A DNA stretch of 32,285 nucleotides from positions 1-32,285 of the forward strand of contig JAJZNX010000172.1 in assembly GCA_021852275.1 (NCBI GenBank), given 5' to 3'. The notes under the pieces are model-generated. The model had not been told where the DNA came from, searched no databases, and was given only the letters and a program-made list of their open reading frames with translations. Shown here piece after piece: positions 10,978-20,338 of this stretch (positions within the stretch are counted from its first letter, which is position 1; every line of letters begins with the position of its first letter). This stretch comes from Planctomycetota bacterium (lineage in GTDB: Bacteria; Planctomycetota; Phycisphaerae; WQYP01). The translations under genes were made by a program, and so were the position numbers.

Positions 10978-11796
10978 ATGATGGATAATAATGGATTAAA
11001 AATTGGATCTTACGCCTTAACCTCCCGGCTTATTGTGGGTACGGGTAAATATTCCTCGCTGGAATTGATGCGCGATTGTCATGCTGCCAGCGGATCCAAC
11101 TGTGTAACGGTGGCGGTGCGACGGGAACGACTGGTGGATAAAACCTCGGGCCGGAATATTCTGGATTTTATTGATCCTGAAAAGTACATCCTGTTGCCCA
11201 ACACGGCAGGCTGCTTTACCGCCGAGGAAGTGGTGCGCGTAGCCCGGCTGGGGCGGGAAATGCTCACTGATTCGGGTTTTCGCGGGGCCGACTGGGTGAA
11301 GCTGGAATGTCTCGGTGATACCACAACCTTGTTGCCTGAACCGGTGGGTACGCTACAAGCACTGAAAACTTTGGTAGCAGATGGGTTTCAGGTGTTGGTT
11401 TATTGTTCCGATGACGTCATGCTCTGTAAGCGCCTGCAAGATGAAGGGGCCGCGGCGATTATGCCTGCCGGTTCGCCCATTGGCTCAGGGCAGGGGGTCC
11501 TGAATCCAAATGCCATTCGCATCATTCTAGAGCAACTCAAGGAGAAAAATCCAGATTATCCGGTGATTGTCGATGCCGGGGTGGGAACCGCCAGTGATGT
11601 GAGTCTGGCCATGGAACTCGGTGTTGATGGCGTGCTGCTCAACACGGCTATTGCTGGGGCTAAAGTCCCGTTGCAGATGGCCAAAGCCATGGGGCTGGCA
11701 ACGCTGTCTGGGCGACTGGCGTTTGAGGCGGGTAGAATTCCCCGCAAACTCTATGCTACCGCGAGTAGTCCATGGGAAGGGCGAATCAATGCGTAA
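10978..11796 (+). CDS. thiG: Thiazole synthase ThiG
   Basis: [82 protein letters not shown]. Confidence 0.96.
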   Translation: MMDNNGLKIGSYALTSRLIVGTGKYSSLELMRDCHAASGSNCVTVAVRRERLVDKTSGRNILDFIDPEKYILLPNTAGCFTAEEVVRVARLGREMLTDSGFRGADWVKLECLGDTTTLLPEPVGTLQALKTLVADGFQVLVYCSDDVMLCKRLQDEGAAAIMPAGSPIGSGQGVLNPNAIRIILEQLKEKNPDYPVIVDAGVGTASDVSLAMELGVDGVLLNTAIAGAKVPLQMAKAMGLATLSGRLAFEAGRIPRKLYATASSPWEGRINA

Positions 11797-11853
11797 ATCA
11801 GAGGACTGTTTCCATCGAATATGCGGGACCCGCGTTCTGTGGGATCCGGCACA

Positions 11854-13830
11854 TTATCCAGTGTTGCCCGAGAAACTCAACGATTCTTCCAGCCAGTGAT
11901 CTGTAAGGGCTACCGTTTGGCGCTGCCGATGAGAACTTCGGCTGGCCCGGTGCTGCGCAACCGACACCAACCAGGCGGCCAGCCATCGCGGCTGAACGTG
12001 GCCGTTTCGAAAAACTTTTGCCAGCATTTTCGCGATGCGTGGCGTGTGTGTTTGCAGCAGGATGTCATCCAAGGCACAAAAATGAATGGACTCGCCAGGG
12101 TCGCCCTGCCGCCCCGCTCGTCCGGCCAATTGCCGGTCAATCCGTGCAGCATCATTGATATCCGCTGCTATTACGTACAATCCGCCCGCATTGCGTGCAG
12201 CGGCATCAAGGCGGATATCGGTACCGCGTCCGGCCATGTTGGTAGCCACAGTAATTTGACCGCTGCGTCCGGCTGCGGCGACAATATGGGCTTCCCGGGC
12301 ATGTTGAACGGCATTTAACACATGATGTGGCAGCCCCAGCTTGGTCAGTTGGGCTGACAATGTCTCGCTGGCCGCAACACTGCGGGTGCCTACCAGAATG
12401 GGCCGTTTCTGCTGATGCAGTTGTGCAATGATCGCAATCACCGCTTCGTATTTATTCTTCTCCGTGGCAAACACCCGCAGACCCTGGTGGCCGCGAATGC
12501 AGGGGCGGTGCGTAGGCAACACCACCAGCGGCCTTTGGTAAATATGCCACAGTTCGCCCTGTACTTCGGCCAAAGTTCCGGACATGCCGCTTAAATGCAT
12601 ATACAGACGGAAGAATCGCTGGTAGCTGATGCGTGCCAATGTTTCGCGCATAGCCTGAATTTCAACATTTTCCCGGGCCTGAATCACCTGGTGCAGGCCA
12701 TCATGCCACATACGGTCCGGCATAAGCCGCCCGGTAAATTCATCTACAATTACAACCCTGGAATTCTGGATGACATATTGTTTGCCCGGATGGTAAAAAT
12801 GGCGGGCCACCAGTACCTGCGTAAGAAGTTCCTCGCTACGATGTTGTGAATGCCATAAGCCATGAAGCCCTTGACGCTGGTTCGCCAACCGGGTGTGGCC
12901 GCTCCGGGTCAATTCTACTTGCTTGCGAGTGGCATGAGGGGTGTAGTCCAACCCCGGCTGAAAGTCTTCGGCCATGGCAATCGCCTGGCGAAAGCAATCC
13001 ATCTCATCACGATTGACTTGTCCGCCAGAAATGAGCAATGGAGTGATGGCTTCATCAATCAAAATAGAATCGGCCTCATCCACGATGGCAAAATAAAGGC
13101 CGCGCTGAACCAGTCGTCCGGCCAGGGTAAAGTCGATATCATGCAGCATAGCACCGGATCCACGGCCCGCCGGCCCCAACACCAGTTTGTCCCGCAGGAA
13201 ATCGAAGCAAACCTCCTTGTTGGTACAATACGTAACATCGGCGGCATAGGCCTGTCGTCGGCGCGGTCCATCCATGCCTTCGCCGATATAATCCGCGGTC
13301 AGACCGCAAAAGTGATATAGTTTGGCAAACTGCTCTGCATCCCGCTGTGCCAGGTAGTCGTTGACCGTAATGATATGGCAGCCGCGCCGCCGCCAGCCCG
13401 CCATAATCGCCGGTAGTGTGGCGGTGAGTGATTTTCCTTCACCGGTGGCCATTTCCACCAGCGATCCGTCAAAAAGAGCCAGCGCACCGGCCACTTGCAC
13501 CTCGTAGGGTTCTTCACCGGTGAGGCGCAATGCCGCTTCCCGAATCAAGGCTGCCGCATGGATGCGGTCTGCAGGCGTATCCCGATTGCGGCCGAATACT
13601 TCCGCCGTTTCCGTCAAACGTTGTTGCAGTTGTGATTCGGTAAGAACCTGCACAGCGGCTCGTAATTGATGGACCGCTGTAGCTTTCCGCATATAAATAT
13701 GCCGTCGCGGCACCATGCGCCGAACCATGCCGGCACCCTTATGCCAAAAAGCATCTAGGCCACGCGGAATTGGAGGAGGAGCCTCCAACCGCCCGAGCAT
13801 GCGCCAAAGATCACTGGGTATTGTTGTCAT
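11854..13830 (-). CDS. SecA-like preprotein translocase ATPase, C-terminally truncated paralogue
   Basis: EMATGEGKSLTATLPA, HIITVNDYLAQRDAE, IVDEADSILIDEAITPLLISGG, VIVDEFTGRLMPDRMWHDGLHQ, ATNMAGRGTDIRL, QLAGRAGRQGDPGES. The protein ends soon after the start of the two-helix-finger-like region. ATG 13830 has AGGA upstream. Confidence 0.92.
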   Translation of the reverse strand: MTTIPSDLWRMLGRLEAPPPIPRGLDAFWHKGAGMVRRMVPRRHIYMRKATAVHQLRAAVQVLTESQLQQRLTETAEVFGRNRDTPADRIHAAALIREAALRLTGEEPYEVQVAGALALFDGSLVEMATGEGKSLTATLPAIMAGWRRRGCHIITVNDYLAQRDAEQFAKLYHFCGLTADYIGEGMDGPRRRQAYAADVTYCTNKEVCFDFLRDKLVLGPAGRGSGAMLHDIDFTLAGRLVQRGLYFAIVDEADSILIDEAITPLLISGGQVNRDEMDCFRQAIAMAEDFQPGLDYTPHATRKQVELTRSGHTRLANQRQGLHGLWHSQHRSEELLTQVLVARHFYHPGKQYVIQNSRVVIVDEFTGRLMPDRMWHDGLHQVIQARENVEIQAMRETLARISYQRFFRLYMHLSGMSGTLAEVQGELWHIYQRPLVVLPTHRPCIRGHQGLRVFATEKNKYEAVIAIIAQLHQQKRPILVGTRSVAASETLSAQLTKLGLPHHVLNAVQHAREAHIVAAAGRSGQITVATNMAGRGTDIRLDAAARNAGGLYVIAADINDAARIDRQLAGRAGRQGDPGESIHFCALDDILLQTHTPRIAKMLAKVFRNGHVQPRWLAAWLVSVAQHRASRSSHRQRQTVALTDHWLEESLSFSGNTG

Positions 13831-13890
13831 TCTCACCATCCTGGGTGCAAATGTCCGGCTGGGGCACACTTTGGTCGCCCTGACATCATC

Positions 13891-16095
13891 CTATGCTCCG
13901 CCGTGAGATTCCAGGGCTCGCCGCAACATGTCCACTAATTGCATCGCCAGAGATTCATCGGGCAAAGCCAGGCGCATCTGCACACGTTGTCCCGGTAACC
14001 ACGCCACCGGTTCGCGGGGCTGTACTTCCAGCAGAAAAACCGGAGTGCCGGTTGCCAGCGGCTCATTCCGTTGCGGATTGGGAGCGAATGGTCCGCCACC
14101 AAGGTAACTTAAGGCGGCGGAAGGAAGAGTATTGCCACCGGCCGGAAATTCGCGGTGGATGACGGCGGGCACTACCGGACCTGGCCGCCCATAAACCCGT
14201 ATCTCGGTGTTGTGCGATCCGGCGCGAATGATGCGTCCTGCCCTGTTTTGGTCTGCCGCGCCGAAAACCAGCATGGTTTGCCAATTGGCAACGGTGCCCA
14301 CTTGCTGTCCTCTGTGCAAGTATGCTCCAATATGCAGGTGCAGGCTGGGGGCAATCCAAGTGCCGGATACGGGCGCCGAGATCGTCAATTCCGAGACTTT
14401 ATGGCGCAGCCGCACCAGCCTCTCGGCGATAGCTTGAATTTCATGGTGATAAATCTGGGCTTTGGCCGGACTGTGGTCCAGAGCCTTGCGCCAGCGAACT
14501 TTGGCCGCATCCCAGCGGCCGACCAATGCGGCCAGTTTGCTCTGCAGTGAAGGGTTTACCAGCCGGAGTAACACCGTGCCGTTTTTTCCGGCATGTACCA
14601 GCCGACTACTGGGAAGAAAGCTTTCCAGAAATCCGCTGGTCTGTACGTAAATGCGCCGTTGGATTTTGGCTCTGGTCACCCCTTCCACTCGGCAATGATT
14701 CGGCAGTGGAATCAACCCCACCGTTCCCGCCAGCAGCAGCACTGCGGCCAGACTTATCAGCACGGCCCGGGTCCGGTGCTGCAGCAGTTCCGGACTATCC
14801 AGCAGATACCATACCCCGCGCCCCAGCGGCACCAGCAACCACACTGCAATCCCCGCAGCGGCCATTACCGCCAGCAGCAGCATAATTTCCGGATGGTTGT
14901 GCAATTCACGCACCAGAAACAGCACGATCAGGCTGGAAACCAGTACGCGCACAATACCCGCCAGCAGCAGATAAACCACCAACCATACCTTCTGCCCAGG
15001 TGTATCCGCAGGATTCACCATGTGTTCCAGACGAAAAGCATATCGCTTGATCAGATATGTCGCATATTGAATGGACCTGCCGAACAGATTGGGTATTTCC
15101 AGCAGGTCCGACAAAATATAGTATCCATCGTAACGAAGAAACGGATTGGCATTAAAAATCACCGTGGTAACGCTGGCGATGAACATGAGATTGTATGCAA
15201 AATCATGCAGCGTGGATGCCGGGCTGCTTAAAGCCCAGACCATGGCGGCTGAGGCGGCCAGCGCAAATTCCACCCACATGCCGGCCGCACCTACGATGGC
15301 CCGCTGCCAGCGGTTTTTCAGCAACCACGCGCTGGAGGCATCCACGTAAGGAACCGGGGTAAAAACCAGCAGCATCAACCCTATTACATGCACCTCTCCC
15401 GAGGTGCCGTTTTGATGGCCGAATTTTTTACAGGCAATGGCGTGGCCCGATTCATGCACCAGTTTATCCAGCACAAAGGCTCCGTAGAGCAGTAGCCAAT
15501 TGTCCGGCCTTAAAATATGTGATGCGCTGGCCAACGCTGCCCCCAATCCAGGGCCGCGGTTTAAAAGGGTGTAAATCCCCGCAAGTATCACCGCCAGCCA
15601 CACCACCAAGCCGGGCCACGAAAATATCCAGCCGACTAAAAAGATACCTTTTTCTAAAATTGCGTCTGGGTCAAAAATTGGAATCCGCGGAAACAGCACG
15701 TTCATCAGTGCGTTCTGGAGTTCGCGCTTTTTACGCTTCTTGTAGCGTTCAAACATGCCGGCAGCATCCGGCGGCAACTCCGATTCCAGAAGGTTGTTGG
15801 AAGCTAGCTGTCCCAGTAAATCCAAGGCTTCGCCTTGCGTAGGGGCCTCATCTCCCAGCACCTTGCAGCAACTTTCCCATGCTTCCCGCAGCGTGCGCGT
15901 GCCATCCAGCAGACCCAGCAACTGGTAGCCCGGCTGGGGCAGACTAAACGCAGCATTATTGGCTTGATCCAGCACCACATAACGCCTTTGTCCGCGGTAC
16001 CTTTGCCGCACAATATGTACACTGCTGCGGATGCGCAGTTTTAAGTCGGCCACGCGATACCAGGATTCATGGAATGTCGGCAACACAGGTGACAT
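13891..16095 (-). CDS. PqqD-like / M50 (site-2-type) metallopeptidase / HlyD-like barrel-sandwich fusion membrane protein
   Basis: N-terminal PqqD-like segment (RRYVVLDQANNAAFSLPQPGYQLLGLLDGTRTLREAW); HESGH zinc motif at 15439-15456; NPFLRYDGYYILSD second motif; C-terminal adaptor-like segment (ISAPVSGTWIAPSLHLHIGAYLHRGQQVGTV). Confidence 0.85.
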   Translation of the reverse strand: MSPVLPTFHESWYRVADLKLRIRSSVHIVRQRYRGQRRYVVLDQANNAAFSLPQPGYQLLGLLDGTRTLREAWESCCKVLGDEAPTQGEALDLLGQLASNNLLESELPPDAAGMFERYKKRKKRELQNALMNVLFPRIPIFDPDAILEKGIFLVGWIFSWPGLVVWLAVILAGIYTLLNRGPGLGAALASASHILRPDNWLLLYGAFVLDKLVHESGHAIACKKFGHQNGTSGEVHVIGLMLLVFTPVPYVDASSAWLLKNRWQRAIVGAAGMWVEFALAASAAMVWALSSPASTLHDFAYNLMFIASVTTVIFNANPFLRYDGYYILSDLLEIPNLFGRSIQYATYLIKRYAFRLEHMVNPADTPGQKVWLVVYLLLAGIVRVLVSSLIVLFLVRELHNHPEIMLLLAVMAAAGIAVWLLVPLGRGVWYLLDSPELLQHRTRAVLISLAAVLLLAGTVGLIPLPNHCRVEGVTRAKIQRRIYVQTSGFLESFLPSSRLVHAGKNGTVLLRLVNPSLQSKLAALVGRWDAAKVRWRKALDHSPAKAQIYHHEIQAIAERLVRLRHKVSELTISAPVSGTWIAPSLHLHIGAYLHRGQQVGTVANWQTMLVFGAADQNRAGRIIRAGSHNTEIRVYGRPGPVVPAVIHREFPAGGNTLPSAALSYLGGGPFAPNPQRNEPLATGTPVFLLEVQPREPVAWLPGQRVQMRLALPDESLAMQLVDMLRRALESHGGA

Positions 16096-16286
16096 TAAAA
16101 GAGTTGACTCCTAAACAGGATATTACCAGTCTTGTACCAGAAACCAGCGGTTTTTGGCAACTGCCCGCACCGGCAAGCGGATGAACTGGGGTTTGCGACG
16201 AATGGCCTGATCGAGTCTGGTCAGGTACCCTTGCTACATTTTGGGAACACGGCATAATGCCCGCGGAGGGATGAAGGACAGGGTAG

Positions 16287-16325
16287 TGGCGTACTTGGAC
16301 GGCCGGGCAACGGTCCAAGTCGCCA
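16287..16325. repeat. Intergenic inverted repeat / stable hairpin
   Basis: tggcg-t-acttggac / 12-nt loop / gtccaagt-cgcca: 13 bp with one bulged T, within the 354-bp gap between divergent genes. Confidence 0.6.
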
Positions 16326-16373
16326 ACACGATCGCTTGTGCCTCTGCCGCAGATTAACCCCGGTGTTGCGTCG

Positions 16374-16401
16374 TTGACAACCCATGTCTTCCCGCTACGT
16401 A
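16374..16401 (+). promoter_or_regulatory. Possible sigma70-type promoter for nfo-aroDE
   Basis: TTGACA (16374-16379), 16-nt spacer, TACGTA (16396-16401). The -10 match is weak. Confidence 0.35.
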
Positions 16402-16449
16402 TGAATAACATCATCGTCCGGGAAGAAATGGTACTGTGGAGTATTTCTG

Positions 16450-17403
16450 GTGTTTGGTTCGCATTTATCAATTGCTGGAGGCCTGTATCGTGCCCTTGAG
16501 GCAGCGCAAAAATTAAATCTGCAAACCGTACAGATATTCACTCGCAATCAGCAGCAATGGAAAAGCCCGGACCTTCTGCCGCAAACCATTGCGGATTTCC
16601 GACACGCGGCAGACGCCGCCGGTTTTTCCCAGATCGTCGCTCACGATTCTTACCTGGTTAATTTAGCTGCCCCTGACCCGCAACTAAGAAAAAAAAGCCT
16701 GGAGGCTTTTACGAATGAAATTCAACGCTGCGACACCCTGGGAATTCGCTATCTGGTAACCCATGGTGGATCGCATGGCGGATCTGGCGAGAATGAGGGT
16801 TTATGGCAATTGACTGAATCGCTCCGGGCGGCTTTTGCCGCCACGCCCGGTTCCACAGTCATCGTATGTCTGGAAACCACTGCGGGCCAGGGCAATGCAC
16901 TATGCTGGCGGTTTGAACATCTCTCACGGATACTTCAGAACCTCGGCAAGCCCGCGCGAATCGGCGTTTGCATGGATACCTGTCATGTTCTTGCCGCCGG
17001 TTATGATATTACCAGTGAGGCGGGCATGGCCAATGTGTGGCAAGAATTTAATCGCGTGGTTGGACTGGAATGGCTGAAAGTCATGCATCTCAACGATAGC
17101 CTCAAACCTTTGGGCAGTCGGGTGGATCGCCATGCGCATATTGGCCGCGGATACGTAGGACTTGGTGCATTTCGATTTATCTGTCGGTATCCGCAATTGC
17201 ACCACATCCCAAAAATTCTGGAAACCGCCAAAGAAGATGCCCCCGATGGACGGCCATGGGATGTGATCAATATAGAGGTACTGCAGGCATTGGCGACGGA
17301 CCAGCCGGTAACACTCCAGAAGTTTTCTCAGCCTGAAAAAAATACCATCCTGATGTCTGCGGCGCAAAAACGTCCCTCGTTCCAGAGGGGAACGCAAAAA
17401 TGA
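16450..17403 (+). CDS. nfo: Deoxyribonuclease IV (endonuclease IV, AP endonuclease)
   Basis: FGSHLSIAGGL, CLETTAGQGNALCW, IGVCMDTCHVLAAGYDI, VMHLNDSLKPLGSRVDRHAHIGRGYVG. GTG start with GGAG upstream. Confidence 0.95.
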   Translation: MFGSHLSIAGGLYRALEAAQKLNLQTVQIFTRNQQQWKSPDLLPQTIADFRHAADAAGFSQIVAHDSYLVNLAAPDPQLRKKSLEAFTNEIQRCDTLGIRYLVTHGGSHGGSGENEGLWQLTESLRAAFAATPGSTVIVCLETTAGQGNALCWRFEHLSRILQNLGKPARIGVCMDTCHVLAAGYDITSEAGMANVWQEFNRVVGLEWLKVMHLNDSLKPLGSRVDRHAHIGRGYVGLGAFRFICRYPQLHHIPKILETAKEDAPDGRPWDVINIEVLQALATDQPVTLQKFSQPEKNTILMSAAQKRPSFQRGTQK

Positions 17404-19007
17404 CTAAACTGGTTGTACCAATATTTGTTACCACTGCAGCGCCGGCCATCACAGCGATGTCCTTGGCTGTTGCCGCCGGCGCAGATATGGTGGAACTGCG
17501 CTGCGATCTGGCCGAAGCGTCAGTAATTCGCCAGGTACTGGCCGCTCGACGGAAAATTAAGATCGGTCATGGGCATCTGAGCGTCATTCTGACCATCCGT
17601 TCTGCTATGGAGGGCGGCGGCTTTGTCGGCAGTGATGACATGCTGGCCGGTTTATACCAGCAGGCCATGCTGGGACCGGATGCGCCCGAATTAGTGGATG
17701 TCGAATTGCAGGTCTGGCGGCGATCGCCGGCTATTCGCAACGTTTTGACGAATGCGACCGGCCCGCAAGGCAGTTCGGGTTCACAATTAATTGTTTCCAG
17801 CCATGATTGGACGGAGTGCCCCATGGATCTGGACGCAGTCCTGACGACGATGCATGAAGTGCACGCGGCTGCGATATTCAAGCTGGTGTGGAAGGCTCAC
17901 AGCATCCTCGACGGGGTGCGGGCATTGGCGCTTTATGCGCGCCACGCCGCTGGCGATGCACGACAATTTTTATGCCTGGCCATGGGGGAGCCGGGAGTGA
18001 TATCCCGTTTGCTGGCCGCCAAATTCGCGGCTCCTTTTAACTTTGCCACCGCCGAATTCCAGGGTGGCAGCGCTCCGGGCCAGCCATCACTGGCACAACT
18101 TAAAAACTTGTACCGCTGGACCAGTCAGCGCAAGAGCACCCGGGTGTTTGGTGTTGTCGGCTGGCCGGTAGGGCATTCCATCAGCCCTGCCATTCATAAC
18201 GCCGGCTTTGCGGCCATTGATTATGACGGTGTTTACGTGCCGCTGGCCGTCGAACCTGAGTACGATAAATTCTGTGCCGCTCTCGATGCAATCCGGCAAT
18301 GTCCGGGCCTGAATCCGGGGGGAGTCAGCGTAACTATTCCGCATAAACATCATGCCCAGCGTTATGTATTAGAGCGCGGCGGTACGATGGACGATATGGC
18401 CCGGCATATAGGAGCGATCAATACCATTTTATTCGCCCTGGATGGAACAATGACTGGCCTGAACACTGATTATACTGGTGCTCTCAACGCACTGACCTGC
18501 GCCATGGGAGTGGATCAGTCTGGGTTAAGGGGAAAACGAGTGGCGGTTCTCGGTGCGGGAGGTGCGGCAAGGGCCATAGTGGCAGGGCTGGCAGCATGGG
18601 AGGCGGAGGTAACTATTTTCAACCGCAGAATTGATAAAGCGACCGCACTGGCAGGTGAATTTAACGGCCGCACCGGTATAGTTTGCGCTATGCCGATAGA
18701 ACGGCTTCGCGAGCACGTATATGACATCTATATTAATTGCACGCCAGTGGGAATGAGTCCGAATACGGCTGCATTGCCGGTGCCGGAAGATATTCCCTGG
18801 AACAGGCAAACCGTTGTGTTTGACACAGTTTACAATCCCCATGAAACCCAAATGCTGCAATTAGCCAGATCCAGAGGGTCCGTGGTGGTACATGGCGTCG
18901 AGATGCTGATACAGCAGGCGCTGCTGCAATTTACAGGTTTTACCGGCCAGACCGCCCCGGAGTCGGCGATGAGGCAAGCTGCGATGGCGGCGTTGAAAAT
19001 GGGATAA
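17400..19007 (+). CDS. aroDE: Bifunctional type I 3-dehydroquinate dehydratase / shikimate dehydrogenase
   Basis: N-terminal type I DHQase (DMVELRCDLAEA, SSHDW, FKLVWKA). C-terminal AroE (GVVGWPVGHSISPAIHNAGF, VTIPHK, INTILF, GLNTDYTGAL, VLGAGGAARAI). Confidence 0.95.
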   Translation: MTKLVVPIFVTTAAPAITAMSLAVAAGADMVELRCDLAEASVIRQVLAARRKIKIGHGHLSVILTIRSAMEGGGFVGSDDMLAGLYQQAMLGPDAPELVDVELQVWRRSPAIRNVLTNATGPQGSSGSQLIVSSHDWTECPMDLDAVLTTMHEVHAAAIFKLVWKAHSILDGVRALALYARHAAGDARQFLCLAMGEPGVISRLLAAKFAAPFNFATAEFQGGSAPGQPSLAQLKNLYRWTSQRKSTRVFGVVGWPVGHSISPAIHNAGFAAIDYDGVYVPLAVEPEYDKFCAALDAIRQCPGLNPGGVSVTIPHKHHAQRYVLERGGTMDDMARHIGAINTILFALDGTMTGLNTDYTGALNALTCAMGVDQSGLRGKRVAVLGAGGAARAIVAGLAAWEAEVTIFNRRIDKATALAGEFNGRTGIVCAMPIERLREHVYDIYINCTPVGMSPNTAALPVPEDIPWNRQTVVFDTVYNPHETQMLQLARSRGSVVVHGVEMLIQQALLQFTGFTGQTAPESAMRQAAMAALKMG

Positions 19008-19108
19008 CGCTATCGCCATAGGCCGGAATGCCAGTCGTACCGTCGAGCGATTTTGCCCCGTAGTTTCAGAAAACGGGTGTGGCAATAACGAAGACAACAG
19101 CATCAACA

Positions 19109-19137
19109 TTGACGAAGATTCTTTTCACCAGTAACGT
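19109..19137 (+). promoter_or_regulatory. Possible sigma70-type promoter of the MDR-GH172-GH116 cassette
   Basis: TTGACG (19109-19114), 17-nt spacer, TAACGT (19132-19137), about 38 nt upstream of the ATG at 19175. Confidence 0.35.
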
Positions 19138-19174
19138 AGAGTTTGGAAAAACGGTTCATTGATCGGAAACTCCA

Positions 19175-20236
19175 GTGCAAAATTTGTGCGAAGCAATTAT
19201 TTTTCAGGCGAAAGACTCGATAGCCCACGGACAATTTGCCCTTGAAACCTGTGGTGCGGATGAAGTTGTTGTTAAAACTGCATACACCATGGTGTCGCCG
19301 GGAACGGAACTGCGCGTTTTGAATGGTCACTATGGTGCGGAAGGTCATTACCCCCTGATTCCGGGATATTGCGTGGTAGGACAGGTGGTGGAAGTGGGTG
19401 TAGAGGTTAAGGGATGGCGAGTGGGAGATTGGATTACAGGACGCAATCCGAAAGCTATTGCCGGCATTAAATCGCAGTGGGGCGGGCAGGCGTCCATGCA
19501 CCTGTATCGCACGAGCGGAGAAGATCGCCCGGTACTGCTGCCAAAAGGTGCCGAGCCAATGGATTATGCCATCGCAGAAGTTGCGGCGATCAGCCTGCGC
19601 GGCGTCGAGGCGGCGCGCCCGGTAGTGGGTGAAACGGCGGTGGTCATTGGACAGGGGATGATCGGAGCGTTTTCGGCGGCGTGGCTGGTCAGCCGCGGTT
19701 GCCGCGTTTGTGTGGTTGACTTAGAAGAAGCTCGTCTGGAGCGGGCCTTAGGTTTTGGAGTTGCAGCCGCGTTTTCAGCCCGCGACGCGCATGTCGCCGA
19801 ACGTGTGGGCGTATTTTGCAACAATGGTGCGGATATTGTCGTGGAAGCAACCGGAGTTATCTCCGGCGTGGAGCTAGCCTATAAACTTGCACGGCGAAAA
19901 CCTCAAGCGTACGGCACCCAATATGTAAAGGAACCGATCCGCTTCTACCATGGCGACTGGCCACGAATTGTCATGCAGGCCAATTACATTGATAAAATTA
20001 CGATGAATCCGTTTGGTTTCATACCAGGCGAGGCCGCCATTATTATCAGCCCTTTCGACCGTGGTGTGGAAGACAGGCAGGCGACCGTAGAGGCTATTCG
20101 GACGAAGCAGATCAATCCGGAGCACTTCATTGATCTGATTGTGCCCTACACGCAGGCACCCCAGGCGTATGATAGCTTGCGTCAACGAAGGCGGTTTTCA
20201 GCAATTTTCGATTGGAGCGGAGCACCGCATGCTTAA
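19175..20236 (+). CDS. Zinc-binding-type MDR alcohol dehydrogenase family protein
   Basis: YTMVSPGTELRVL, PGYCVVGQVVEVG, and Rossmann-like VVIGQGMIGAFSAAWLVSRGCRVCVVD. Confidence 0.85.
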   Translation: MQNLCEAIIFQAKDSIAHGQFALETCGADEVVVKTAYTMVSPGTELRVLNGHYGAEGHYPLIPGYCVVGQVVEVGVEVKGWRVGDWITGRNPKAIAGIKSQWGGQASMHLYRTSGEDRPVLLPKGAEPMDYAIAEVAAISLRGVEAARPVVGETAVVIGQGMIGAFSAAWLVSRGCRVCVVDLEEARLERALGFGVAAAFSARDAHVAERVGVFCNNGADIVVEATGVISGVELAYKLARRKPQAYGTQYVKEPIRFYHGDWPRIVMQANYIDKITMNPFGFIPGEAAIIISPFDRGVEDRQATVEAIRTKQINPEHFIDLIVPYTQAPQAYDSLRQRRRFSAIFDWSGAPHA

Positions 20237-20338
20237 CAAAAGCCTTCGTGGAGGCGTGCAGGATAAAAAATAGAGATTTGCGAATTGTTTGCATCTTTAT
20301 TAAATGTTGCAGGTTTGTTATTTACAGAGCATAATATG

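Noticed and set aside
16067-16471. 134-aa minus-strand ORF in the divergent intergenic region
   Set aside because: Overlaps both flanking gene starts, no motif, and contains the hairpin; more likely non-coding.
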